Source: Diphasiastrum complanatum | Lineage: Eukaryota; Streptophyta; Lycopodiopsida; Lycopodiales; Lycopodiaceae | Assembly: GCA_029204225.1 (NCBI GenBank) | Contig: CM055099.1 | Location: forward strand, 69,735,349-69,799,348 | Length of the DNA: 64,000 nucleotides | Direction: 5' to 3' | Shown here: positions 9,723 to 22,379 of the stretch, piece by piece | Position numbering within the stretch: position 1 is the stretch's first letter | Layout: every line of letters starts with the position of its first letter | The notes under the pieces: model-generated | Told to the model about the DNA's origin: nothing | The model's input: only the letters and a program-made list of their open reading frames with translations | Database searches by the model: none | Program-made: the position numbers and the translations under genes

Positions 9723-12700
9723 ATGCCGAGGGTGCAGAGACTGTATGAAGCATGTAAGGTCTCTTTCCTACCATCAGGAGGCGTCCCTTCACCAGAGGCC
9801 GTGGAATTGGTGAAGAGCGCTCTAGGTCAGAACCAAACTTTCGACTATACTCGAACCATTTTTCAAATCCCTAGTTAATGGATTTAACATTCAAGTGTAG
9901 CATCGTTTGCCTGCTTTTTCTTGTAAAACTACAGATTTTTAGGACTAATCTTGGGGCCAGCTGCTTGGCTGCCACTTCAATCTATTATCCTGCAAGCTAG
10001 TCTTTCCCAGGAGCCATCAGTAATCACTCTATCACCACTTCCCTTTTTCGAAAGAGCTCCAGTACAATGAATTTTGGAGGAGGCAAGACGGAAGCCTACT
10101 CTATTCCGTAAAATCTCAAAGGTGGTGCCTTTAACTGCTAGGCTTGGTAGGATCGGTTTCAAAATGGCCTTGCAATTCAGATAAATGCTGGTCTTGTACG
10201 CTGTGAATAATTTGTAGAGACCAATGAGAACTTTGCCTGGCATATGACTTATTTGCTCCATAGATACTCCCAAAACCGTTAGAAGTTATAAAAGTTCCAT
10301 CCCACCCGAGAAAAGAATTTAGCATATCCATGGATTTAGCCATATTTCAGTTTAATTTCAAGTAATGACATCAAGAGAGCATCGTACATATTGCATCAAT
10401 GTTTCTTCTATATGCAAATGGACTGTTAAACTGAGAACATTTTGCACGAAAATAAATAAGTTAGGTTTGCAGAGTGGATTCGTAGAAAGCTACATTTCTA
10501 TCAGATCAAGAAATCTTCACTAAGGTTATTATTCAAGCTTTGGCATACATTTTGCCTGCTCTTGCCACTTACACATGCATGCAAGTTTGTGTAAAGTGAT
10601 TAAACTTTTTTATCGTACGTGGGCACATATTTCCATACAACTTGCAATGACATCTATGCAAATTTTTTGCTTTCAATTCAATTCTGGCTGCCAAACTTGA
10701 AGATTCTACTTCCATCTCTTGCATTTTTTCCTGTTTTTGAATTTGTTCCATCTATAGAATCAAATATGAGAAGTCCTCAACATTCAGAACAGGGTATGGG
10801 CACCTGCAAAATACAATTTGGCATATTCAGACAGCAAAACTGCTATCCAGCTGGATCCATTACACCTATTTTGTTCTTTTCTTATCAATATCCTTTCCTT
10901 GAAGTTGGCAAGCATCATTATGAAGTTTCTGACTCTCATCTTATAAAGTTCAGTGCTTATCATCATCCAATTCATAACACTTATTTCCTTTGATTTGTGA
11001 AGTACAATTCCTCTGGGAGAACGCACCCACCTGGCCTTGAATCTAGTACTCAAGTCTTGAAGATGCTGTTACACCATGAGATTTTGGTACTCATTCTGAA
11101 AATAGATACAGAGGGCTAGCATGTATTCTCCAAAACCGAGTGTAGAAATGAAAGAGGGCTTGCCACATAAGCTCATTTCCTTCAAAGGGAGCTCACCTTC
11201 TAAAACTATGTATAGGTGTACTGGATTCAAGAGAGCTTGGCATTTAGCAAGCTAGTCCTTGTTGAATGACTATTAAATGCTCTGCTGCAAAATTGAACTT
11301 GCATTGTGCTAGCAAAAGTATGGACAAGGAATAGGAAGCACAGATAAATATAAGTAGAACCTGGTTATGGCTTGTACGTGAAATGGGAAAACCATGGTCC
11401 GATGTTGAACCGATATAATATATTACATGATTTTTTTCTTTGTGAAAAAATCGTCAAAAGGTTTTTGAGTCTCATGTTCCCTTCAAAATTGTCATTTTCT
11501 TGCTGTGAGACTTCCAAATTTCAAATGTACTACAAGTCTTGGCACCATTTATGCAGATGATATAACAAGCTTCGACGTTGGATTGCAAGACTCCTCAATA
11601 CAGAATGAACTAGCCGTAGGGCGTGTCTGGTCCAAAAGGTGTGGTGGTCATCGCTCAAGTACGGTGTCTGGGTGGGCACCCCCCATCACCTACCTACATT
11701 TGTACGAATGCGAGAATTTTCTTTCGGTAGGTTTAAATTGAATTCATTTGATGATGGCTTACTTTCAAGGCAACTTTCAGATTTTGAGCTGTGCACAATA
11801 CTTGAATCTACTTTAAATCATGTTCACATAGTCATGCCAAAGTAAGATGTCAAACTAGTGGAGGATGTTAGAGTGCAAGGATTGTCAACTCTAGAGCTTA
11901 GATTGTTTAAGACGCAATGAGTAAAACTTTTGTAAGATGTTGCCCTTCTCTCCATAATTGGAATCTCAAATATTATGAGCTTTTCTTGCGATGCATTATC
12001 TTCTAAGATGAAATGCTTCTGTCAAAACTGATAGTATGAGTATCAGGATTATGGGGCCTAAATTTTGGTTTGCAATTACTTATCCAACAGTCAACCTCTC
12101 TAATTCAGCCTGGAAATTACACTTCTCTTTGAGCTGCTGCCTCTTTTGTATAAAGTTTCGTTCACACAGCCTTAACTGGGACTTGGGAAAGCAACATGTT
12201 TAATTTTCTCTTTTATGAATTTTCATTGAAGGGTCAGCAGGCCATTCAAACTTTATGGTTGGTTACCGATGCTCCTGACCAACAAGGCGTAGATCACCTT
12301 TGCAACTCAATATAAAGAATCGTTTGAATTTTTTGGCATTTGATCTCCCACATTAAGCTGCATTTGGCCCTTTAAACTCAACCATGTAACAGTTTCATTG
12401 CCAGCTTAATATGCATATCTCAACTTGTTTCATTTTGTCTTTCTGGAAACTCTTCATTACACAATGAGACAAAATGTGGGTACTACCTTATTGACCAAGT
12501 TGCATTCTGCCTTCCAATAATGCGGTCATGAAGTTTAGAAATGAGTTATTATTGTCGTATGTTGTCAAGCATCTTCACATGGCACATGCCTTGTCTTTGC
12601 AGCTCCAAGATTTCTGTTGAATCTTTTGAAGTACCTAGTCACGTTTTGGCTTCTGTTTAGAAAGGGCATTTTTGAAGTTCTTATCCTCATTTTTCACCTA

Positions 12701-15700
12701 GATGTATATTATCGATTATGCCTTGTCAACTCTCGTTTGCGTACTAAGGGACTTGGTGTTGCTCTTGATTTCTTGTTTCTCTTTGTTTTGTTATTACTCA
12801 AGTCTTGTTGGTTTCTATTCATACCCAAGAGAATCCAGATTTCATGCTTGTGCATGAGACCATAAGTACTTGCTGGCTAAGATTTTTTTCTGGCTACATT
12901 ATTTTGATATGGATTCTCTTGGACTTTTTGCTTTTGCATTTATCTTTTTTCGAAGTTTTACCTAGTAAAATTACTGAGTTTTTGAATTGAATTTGTGAAT
13001 TCAGCTGTATTCCAATCTCACAGCAAGATTTTTTTTTTCCCACTATAATGGCATGCAAATTCTTGATGGATTTCTCCAACTAGTGGCCCGGTGAATGTTC
13101 TCGTTGACATATCTTTTGAGGGTGCACATGTCCTTGTAGCTAATCTGATTTTGTCGACATGATATCATAGCATATAAAATATTCAAAAACTAGAAACTAC
13201 TAGTTTCTCGTAGATGATATTGGAGCATCTACAATCATTGTTAAGTTTCTAACATGGTACTAGAGCATATTGTTTGCAAATACATAAGCAAGCTTGTGTG
13301 CCACCACTAATAGGAAGAGGTCAGAAAATCCTTCCATGTGCATAAAGCCTTTTAGGTTAGGAATTCTCTTTCCCGTCCCATGAAGAAAATATGGGAAGAT
13401 TTTGAAACTATAATGTTGATTTAGGTCAAAACCTTTTAGGGAAGAGAAAGTTTTCTATTATATCCTTAATAGGTCTTGTGGTGACTATGTTGATTCCAAG
13501 GTTTGTGATCCTTCGTTGGGTCATATTCGTACATCAACTACTTCTATCCTTCCCTCTTCTATTTTGAAACAGGCCTTTTTTGTAGGTGCTAAATTTTGTC
13601 CTCTAATAAATGGAAGTTGTCAATCATATCATTAATAGGTCCTATTCTCATGTCGACTCTTTCTATTCCAAGTTTTGTGATACCTTTTTAGTCATTATTA
13701 CTTCAAACACTACTATCCCTCATGTTTTGAAAGAGGTTCCTTTTGAAGGTGCTTGTGTTGTTGTTCGAGTGCTTTGTGCTTGTTAGAACCTATAGCTAAG
13801 AGTATTTTTAAGTTCGTTTACCATGACAGCTTTTAGAGTCCTTTGTTATTAGAATGGAAAGCTAAACTATTCAATTATATGGTTGTGAAGAAAGTCTTTT
13901 CTCTTCCATCTTATAATGCTAAAGCCTAATATATCATCCTCTACACTAAGGTCTACAATAAGGAGGATGTTGTGAAAGGTTCAGCTTTTGTAGCAGTTTT
14001 GTGATTTCATGTGTATAAATGTTCTAACAACTTTGTCTTTCTTTGCAAATTTTTATTTTGAATTGCTTTTGAAGGTCCAAGTTAATTTTCACTAGAAGCT
14101 AACAATTTTTAAGCCCTTTCTAGTAAGGATGTAGTAGAAAATCATCAAGCTTTTGTTATTCATATAGTTGCCAAAAGATTTAGTTTTTATTGTTGTAAAC
14201 TCTAATCTATTGTATTAGACCTATTAAAAAGGTTAAGAAATTATGTCAAAGCTATGCTTCCTCCAATTCATGAGCTCTGGGTACAGTTCTTGTAGATTGT
14301 AGTTGAATTTTATATAATTATGTTGGTAGTAAAGAAGTAATAAACATTTTCAACTCTCTCTTACAACATAAGAGATCTTTAAACCCATGACTTTATGACC
14401 TTTAACACTCAAATTGTTTTGGATGATTTGAAGTTTTGTATGAGAAGTTTTGTTTGAGATATTGTTAATGACAAGCTGAAGGAGACTTAATGCAAAGATT
14501 TGAAAGTAGAAAGAGATGCTTTGCAGTTTGAGTTTTGCTGGCCGAAAAAGAAAAGACAAGATGTCATTTCAAAGAAAGATTTATCATTGTTGTTTTGTAA
14601 TTGATGATGTTTGGTCTAATTGCACTTTTCTTTCGGACCATTTGCATATTTATCTAGGTAATTTTTTGTTGGAATACAAAGGATAGGTATCCCAATGGGT
14701 ACTATTATGTACCCAACTTTTACTTTTCTCTTACATATTTGGATTTGTGCAAAAGATTAAAATTCCTTCTGGTATTAGTCCCGTCTTATTGAAGTCATGT
14801 TAGAACTTAGAAGCCATATCGATCTTATGACTTTTTTATGAGCCCCCTTTGTTTCTGGTACTGTGTGCTGTCTATACCAAAAAAGCTCCATGGTGTTGCT
14901 GTTAGTTTCTTGTTTACTTTAGTTTTGTTACTGATTTTTTCTACTGTTTTCATTTACTTTTTGTTATGCATTGGATCCACCTAAGAGAATCCGAATAATT
15001 GGCCAATGCTAACTCAAAAGTAAATGAAAAACAAATCAAACTATTATAATTTTAAAATTTGGCCTGTGGTATATCTTTTGTATTGGTTTGGCTAGGGTTT
15101 TGTCCACTTTTTGGTTGCATTTATATTTTGTTCATAGTGATGCCAAATGGGATTAATGATTTCTCAAGTCGCATCCATTGATTGCCCTCTTAATGGTGGC
15201 AAATCCTGGATTCTTCAATTGCAGGAACACTGATTATTCTTGTCATCTCATTGTTTCAAATTTATCATACACTAGCAGCTGGACTAACTTGAGCAAAATA
15301 GAGAGTTCCTCTTGTTCCCTCTTTTAAAAAAGGGGTTGCAAACATATAGAATGATCTTCAATGGATCTTCCTGAAAAGCAAAAAATAGTCTTAAGCACTT
15401 TTTTGATGAATTTTACAGATTTCTTGTACTCCAGCTTACCTTTTGGAGCTTTGACATCCATGTGCAGATGGGAATTTTCTGTCTTCCAGCAGGAGCTGCT
15501 ATACCCCTCCACAATCATCCTGGCATGACAGTCTTCAGCAAACTCTTGTATGGTTCTATGCATGTAAGATCCTTCAATTGGATCCATCCTTCTGACAAGG
15601 AGCTGATTGCAGGTCCTTCTGAAGGTGCAATTTTTGTGTTCTATTCTGAATTATATCCTCAATAATATTCACAAGCTGCCTTTACTATGAGGGAAAGCTA

Positions 15701-16420
15701 GGAATAGGCATTGTAACAAACGAGTTTGGCATTTCTGTTTTCTGATATCGAATAATTTTGGCAACAGCCATTAAGGTATTAATTTGTGCTTAAAATCTTA
15801 CACAGCTAGGTTGGCAAAGCTGGTGGAAGACCATGTGATCACTGTCCCTTGTGAAACTGAAATTCTCTATCCTACTAGTGGAAACATACATTCTTTTAAA
15901 GCTGTAACATCTTGCGCAGTACTTGATGTCTTAGCTCCACCATATTCCACAAAAGATGGCAGACGCTGCACATACTATAAGGAGTCGAGATTTTCTGGTG
16001 AGATTCGCTCCTGTGCACTTAATCAAACTTTTAGTCGTTTTTGGATTTCTGGTCTCTTTGGAGTGAGCTATTTGGTTTAGCGTTTTTTAAGGTGGGTGAA
16101 ATGGTCAATGAAAAACTGTTGTCCAGTTATTGATTCAAGACTTGAATCTTTTTTTAGAAGCCATTTCTTTTTTAAATTGGATATTTTCCACGTTATAATT
16201 CGAAGTTCAAAAAAAAATCTGAAAATCGAAGCAATTTGAACTGGTTTGTGCATCGATAATACTCCTGAAGTCTTATGCAGGTGCTATACATGAGATGGTT
16301 GAATATGCAGAACTGGATTTGGATGGTGAATCGAGCTATTCCTCACTGCAAGAATTCCAACCTCCCAAGAACTTTATTGTGAAGGAAGGCATATACAAGG
16401 GTCCGAAGGTGCGGCCCTGA
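9723..16420 (+). CDS. PCO: Plant cysteine oxidase (PCO4/5-like), five exons
   Basis: Plant cysteine oxidases are cytosolic/nuclear Fe(II) thiol dioxygenases that oxidise N-terminal Cys of proteins such as group VII ERF factors with O2, marking them for N-degron degradation; this makes them oxygen sensors. Exons read by hand: 9723-9825, 11557-11726, 15468-15624, 15806-15997, 16281-16420. All introns are GT..AG, and phases (1,0,1,1) give one frame of 254 codons including TGA at 16418. The start ATG opens [15 protein letters not shown], resembling the N-termini of AtPCO4/5-type enzymes; an in-frame stop lies upstream at 9645. Exon 2 ends with [17 protein letters not shown]. Exon 3 holds [20 protein letters not shown], giving metal ligands His106 and His108; exon 4 holds GNIHSF (His172) and [11 protein letters not shown] (Asp184). 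The His108-His172 spacing of 64 equals that recalled for AtPCO4 (His100-His164). The C-terminus is [15 protein letters not shown], then KGPKVRP. Nothing in the reading frame is broken. A shorter exon 3 (to 15612) would remove four residues. Confidence 0.92.
9826..11556 (+). other. PCO intron 1
   Basis: The donor is CTAG|GTCAGA and the acceptor is TTATGCAG|ATGATA. Joining the last G of exon 1 to AT of exon 2 gives an Asp codon, so the peptide runs [15 protein letters not shown], which fits the family. I see no gene or mobile element in these 1.7 kb. Confidence 0.85.
11727..15467 (+). other. PCO intron 2 with a retroelement trace
   Basis: The donor is CTTTCG|GTAGGT and the acceptor is ATGTGCAG|ATGGGA. 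At 3.7 kb it is the longest PCO intron. Near 13240-13266, TTTCTAACA is followed by TGGTACTAGAGC, an LTR end plus a degraded Met-tRNA primer site (TGGTATCAGAGC, two changes). At 11856-11864 GTGGAGGA followed by TGTTAGAGTGC looks like a polypurine tract and LTR start. No coding domain remains, so an old, decayed Copia-like insertion is inferred. Confidence 0.6.
13460..13791 (+). repeat. 166-bp tandem duplication inside PCO intron 2
   Basis: Two diverged units with a period of about 166 bp, starting at ATATCCTTAATAGG (13460) and ATATCATTAATAGG (13626). Both contain a segment like ATTCCAAGKTTTGTGAT and TTTTGAAASAGG followed by GGTGCT. One frame gives related peptides ([16 protein letters not shown] and [17 protein letters not shown]), so the unit may come from a coding repeat of an unidentified element. 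Confidence 0.5.
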
Positions 16421-17020
16421 AGAATCTGAAGCAACATTTGTGATCAAGACACAAATTGAGATGGGAACTCAGCATTCAGAAACAACTACTAGCAAGGTTC
16501 TTAAGTGCCGGGTGCAAATGAGCCTACTTTTCCTACCAGCATGAGTGTGCCCTGGCGGTTCCTTGAATTTCAGGCAAGCCTATAGTTGGGTTTGGATGAC
16601 TCCATTCATATAGCCAGGCCTTGCTGTGCCTAGCACTTTGTGAAAAGCTTCTTTGTAAACGTCCAAGCACAAGGAAGAATGTGCTCAATGATGATACACG
16701 CAGTAATTTGCCCCTCCCCTTGCCACCTTTCACCCTTTCCCGCAATGCACACACAATAGAGCTAATTGAGCGTTGCACCATTGTTTACATTTCTCTGCTA
16801 GTTTTTTACATGGATCAACTTGATGGGTCCTTCAGGCTTGCATTTTTATGTGTTGAGTCATTGTTTGCATTTCCAACCTGATGGGTCCTTCTTTAGGCTT
16901 GCATTTAACAAGCCCTAATATGTGGTGTCTTTCTTTTCAGAAAAATCAATTTTCAATCAAAAGAAGTTTTTGAGGTGTATATAATTAGTAAAATTTTCAA
17001 GAAAGATAAGGTCAATAAAA
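16421..17020 (+). other. PCO 3' flank with possible polyadenylation signal
   Basis: AATAAA occurs at 17014-17019 about 600 bp after the stop codon. A small duplication of GATGGGTCCTTC followed by AGGCTTGCATTT lies at about 16823-16847 and 16880-16906. This is the likely 3' UTR and downstream flank of PCO; no transcript evidence is available. Confidence 0.4.
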
Positions 17021-20000
17021 GGTTGCCCCTAAGAGCTGTCCTTATGCTGAAAAACTCCACTCTACTCCACACCTTCCCATTGGAGTTTGCACTCCTCATA
17101 AATCATAAAATGTGGAGGGAGTCTATTTTTGGCTATAATTAGAATTTAGGATGTGGTGCCTTTTTAGGGCTCGTACATGCCCAAAATTGAAGGTTACTCT
17201 ATTTTTTTTTTGTAAAGGTTGTGCACTTAATCCTATGTCCAGGCCTTTGGCATCTATTCCTCTGTAGTTTTACTACTCTTCCCTCCACACAATTATATAG
17301 ATATAATGGCATTGAGGATAGGAGACACAAACATTATTATTGGCTTGTTGATATAGTGTAGAAGTGGCAAGGAGGAGATTGTGATAATTGCCAAGACAAC
17401 ATGACAATCGCAAGGTGGGGAGCAACAAGGCTCTTGAGAACATCATAGTCATAAATCATATGCATCTTCTTGAAATCATGGCTTGGAGCTACGTGCATCT
17501 TTTCATAAAATGGATCACGAGGATTCCATAAACCTTGGCACGACAATGTTGTTATCTTTTAATTCTTGTGCATGTGTTTATTATCACCCTCAAGCTTAAA
17601 CATCATTATCTCCTACTTCCCATAATTATATCATGTCATTTTTTGCTTTCAAGCTAAAAGGAGGGGATTGATTCTGATAGGTGCTTTTTATTGTCTTCCC
17701 TATTTCAAATTTGTGTGGTTGGTTCTACATTGCTAAAAAAAAACTTGGACGACTCATTCTTTTGGGAGTAGAACAAGAAGTCGAAGATTTGAAACATGTA
17801 TTAGTAGTTGTTTCAACAATGGTTGAATTTGAAATTGGATTGGATGTGGCAAAATCAGTTTTCGAATGAGGACAAATTGTGAGAAACTAATATACTTACG
17901 GATATGATTATATTCTAGAATATATATCTATGTATGAATTTGTGAAAAGATACAATCATAAATTGTTGCTTTGTCAGATATTTTTCACATATTCCAAGTT
18001 CATTTTTCTTGGGTTAACATGGTAATAAAGCTCTTTACCTACTAAATTGTGAATTCTCCATACAAATTGTTTCTTGGCCATGCATTTTTTGTAGTTTCAA
18101 GTTGTGGCATACATGAATAATTTTTGGGTACTTATTAAATAGAATCATCCTACTTTGAAGACATTCTACAATAGCTCACAATGAAGCAACAAAGCAAGTA
18201 GAGTGCACTGGATTTTTTTATGACAATTGGATGACACCTTGAAAGAAGGATTTGATATGTGTTTTCATTAACATTAGATTTATGCGTGCATTTTCCAATA
18301 TGTATAACCCAAGCAAGACCAAGTAATGTAAATATTAAAAAACCATTTTCAAGTGTCTACGAGTCTCAAAGGATGAAGCAATATGTACAAATATTGAAGT
18401 CTTCTTGTCGAGTATTTAAAGGAAGTGACACTATGTTTAGTTTGAGACAATTCAATAGAGTATCAGATTCTTACACAATTGACTAAACATTGACCTCTTT
18501 TTGTTCATTGGCGTGTTTCATGTTGTAGTTTACCAATGGTGGAATAGTTTTATCTCCCTACTTGAATATAGATAAGCACTTCACATTGGTGATTGGTATA
18601 GTAGGAAGAGTTTCTTGGAAAAATATGTTCCTCTGCATGTGCAAAAGAGGAAGGTTTGGACCAATGTCTAAATGGGAAAACATAGTAGGGACTTCAATAA
18701 ATGCATCAGGGAACTAGTTGTTAGGAGTTAATAAAGTTGGAGCATGCCATTTAACTCAAAGATTGTGCATATGTAGATGCCATCAAATGTGCATTGCTTG
18801 TAGGAATTGAAGAAGATCAATGAAGAAGTTTACTAGCTCTAGAGTGTACTCATAATGCCTATTATATAGAAAAAGGTTCAGAGAAAAGACATACGACAAC
18901 ATCAAAAAGTCTTTCAAACCAAACTTTTCACAATTTGTCATACATGTGTTGGTTCGCTCGAGGTGATAAACATGTTGATACGGTGCCCTCGACAAATTGT
19001 TCACATCCTTGAAATGTCTCTTGAAAATCCTAGTTCATATAGGGCAAAGCTCAAAGCATTGTTGGAATGCGACATGTTGGGACCAAGGCATCACACCCCC
19101 TAAAGCATCCATAGTTGTTTTGCCCTTCACTGATAAGGAACTCAATCACTGAGCAGATAAGGAGGAGAAGCAAGCTTTGAAAGTGATAATTCATCCCAGA
19201 TGCAACGCTTCTATTCCAATTGAAACGTTGTTTATTCTGATGCGATTTGCAGCAACAGCTGTTCTAAAAACATGCGCTCACATAGCTCACTTGAATAACT
19301 CAAGTTCTTTTCCAGCTAGACTGTAGCAACATTTATCAACTGTGAACTCACAGCTCATGGAGGTCTGTTGGCTGTGGGACCACGGGCTTCTCCAGTTCCC
19401 CAACTGCCCAATACCATTCTCTTACAAAAGTTGTGGAGGCAAAAAGAATATGGTAACAACGGTATGGCCTAGTCATAGCTTTTTGGCACACAACAAAGAT
19501 GTGGCGAACTCGTGACTTGGGGTTTTTTTGGTGAACCAGTTTTTCTTAAATCATTGTGGTACATCATTAACCCGTCATCCCTTGTGGTGCCGTGTTGCTT
19601 CTAGGTTGTCATTGCTATCTACTATTTATGTTGTGGTGGATCTCTGAGTGTTTAAAAGATGTTCTAGTTTGAAGTATATAGGCCATTCCTACATGACTAT
19701 GCTACGTACCATGTGTGGTTTCCTATATTACTAAGAATCATAGGCACTACCTTGTAGAGTGAGATATTGTTAGGAGGTACTAACAAGTGAAATGTTCTGG
19801 CTGATATTACTCAGCAAGGTCTTTCACTCAATTAAGCAAATTCCATTAAATCAATATTAGACTGATTTAAACAACTTTTTAGGACCAAGTTTAAAAAATT
19901 TACGAAAAACTGAGATTTTGAAATCCGTTAGAAATGGACCAACTGTGAAAATCGATCTATCAGATTCACAGTATCAAAATCATTTTGAAACACCCCGCAT

Positions 20001-20324
20001 GCATTAAACTTGACATGCACTGATTTTTTTGAAAAATCAAAAAAAAATTCGTAAATAGCCTAGCAACTAGGAAATCTACTTCTTGATCTAGAATTACCAA
20101 ACATAGCTTCATGCAAAAAATCTTTTGTTCAATCTACTAATTGCGCATGCAACATGCATACAGGTCTATCCATACATTTTCATCAACAGACAAACACTAC
20201 ACTGAGTTACAACAAGCATGCATGCATCAGAACATTTCGAAAATTTTGCAAATTTTAATTCAAAAATTGCCAAAATTCCGACAGCCATAACTTTCTCTAC
20301 ATGACACCAAATTAGTCGCCATAG
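17021..20324. other. Intergenic region without recognisable gene
   Basis: Only short frames (up to about 100 codons, none with a domain I recognise). The composition is AT-rich. It separates PCO from the repeat cluster at 20.3-31.6 kb. Decayed transposon sequence is likely but not demonstrable by eye. Confidence 0.5.
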
Positions 20325-21949
20325 AGGGAGAGTGGGTCTACAAGGCACTTCCCACATCACCCTGCCACCCAGGCATGCAAGCAATAAATGTCCAAAACAT
20401 AAGTAGGAGGGCGCACTTTTCCAAGGTGGTATGTTAAAAAATCCATCTCCAGCCCAATAAGCATCCAATAAGAGGTTACAAGCACTCTACTAAGGCTCAT
20501 TAGAGATGCATAGAGGTTTCTATCAGGTCCAACAAGCAATCATAAGCTCAGATCATGCAAAAAATGCATTTTTGGACTCTTTCAACAAGCAAAACTTCAA
20601 CATGATGGTGTCTAAGCCTCACACAATCAAATTGGATGTATGATGGCTCAAAAAAAAGGCAATCCATCATGTCTTTAAGCTTGTATTGAGAACCAATAGG
20701 TTTAGACCACCATTTCATAGGTATTTGTGCTCAAAGAACCCCAAAAAAACACTATTTTTTTTTAACTTTTTGAGACCCCTAATGGTGTCCAATCCTAACC
20801 AAACTTCTTGAAAGCCTTAGGACAGCATCATTACACCTCTAAAAACGTGCATGCAAAATATTGGCTATGAATTTTGAGAATGACCACAAAACTAGTCCAA
20901 AAACCATAAAAAAAACCCTTGCTTTTTTACCACTTTTGACCAAAATTTGTGGGTCAAATCCACAAATAAGTGCAATAAGATCCAAATCCCTATGAATCCA
21001 TTACATGCAAGCACTACATGTTCTAATTTTAGTCAATTATGGATTCTATAGCCCATTTCTAGTCCAAAACTCCAAGTTTGGGCCAGAATCACTATCTAAT
21101 CATTCTTTTGACTATTCAACTAGCATGCAATCATTAGATCCAATCTATAATTACTACAAAACAGCAAGTACAATCTGGAAAACGTACTAAATCAGTAGCT
21201 ATGATCAATTCCATGCTGAAAACATGAATTCCAGGTGAAAAAATCACTAAAATCATAAAAAAATACATTGATTTCCATCAAAATCTATGAAGAAAATCCA
21301 TAATTATGATCTTTAGGCAGAAAGTACATCAAGGATCTGAGAATCCAACTACTTGGATGTGAATTCCATCACCTGGAAGCAAAAGCAAAGAGATCCACCA
21401 AAAAAGCTCCAAAAATCCAAGATCTTCAAGCCCCACCTCCTGATAGATGTGATCCAAGCTCTGATACCAGTAAAGATTGCCAAGTGAAGATCTTTAAGAA
21501 TCTTGTCACATGCAACCCAAAAGGACACCTGTGGAGCATAAACCACCCAACCAGCATGAAAAGGCTAGTCAATACCCTAACCAATTCACCCCCAAGCCAC
21601 AGTGAATGAATACAAGAGAGGAGAGGATCCTGGCTCATGAATATGAAATTTCAATAGGAAGATGGGCGAGTTTCCATGATATGTATTCTCTCCAATAGGA
21701 GAGAATATTCCCTTAGGATCCCCATGCAACCTATAATAATTGACTTCCTATTCTTGCATTATAACAGTCATACACCATGCAAGTGCTCCTATGTCCAAAT
21801 ATAGGTTTGGGCCATCATATGAATATTAATTACGTAATCGACCATGCTCGGAATGACGTAGCATAACTAATAGCCACATACAACTGGAGTGACTAGCTAT
21901 CCACGTTAGGAATTATTTCGATTCCCTTATATAGGACATGGACATAACA
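20325..21949 (-). mobile_element. Non-coding LTR element fragment: LTR, primer site and repeat interior
   Basis: On the minus strand a 480-bp LTR (21949 down to 21470) starts TGTTATGTCCATGTCC and contains CCTATATAAGG (TATA-like). It has a GTGGCTTGGGGGTGAATTGG segment like the other LTRs here and ends next to TGGTATCAGAGC (21458-21469), an exact initiator-Met tRNA primer site. The interior to the left (about 21290-20325) is the dispersed repeat also found at 660-1735 and has no gag or pol. Only one LTR is present, so this is a 5' fragment of a LARD-like element. Confidence 0.75.
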
Positions 21950-22379
21950 TAGAGACTCCATTATCACCTTCCAAGTAGAATAATTTGTTCTAGTAAGCCT
22001 ATCATTGCCTTTCAACATGAATCCACTTGATGTAGCCATGTGGCAATGACTTGATCCTTTCTTTCAACCTGTTCCAATGCACAAAGCACTCTCTTGAATT
22101 TCAACAAATAAACTCAAGAAGAAATCACAAAGATATGAAACCTCTCAAATCTTTTTCTTGCACCAAACCTAGCAAATCCAACACATAAAATGGAAGATAC
22201 TTGATCAACCTACAATCTCATGAACTTTTGTACTTTCTAAACTTGATCTTTTTCTTCGCACACATTTTTGGACTTGTAGGATGCAATTGCGAGATTATTT
22301 CAGTGATATAAAACAAAGATTCTGTGAAAATATGGCAAAATCTAGCTTGGTTATCTTGCAATTTTTGTTTGTGAGAAAA
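21950..22379. other. Short stretch between two minus-strand retroelements
   Basis: AT-rich DNA with no recognised coding segment. The boundary between the element to the left and the Copia remnant to the right cannot be placed exactly. Confidence 0.4.

Noticed and set aside
15462-15665. Single-exon reading of the PCO core as a separate small gene
   Set aside because: The end of this frame runs through the donor sites; joined exons give the full conserved enzyme.
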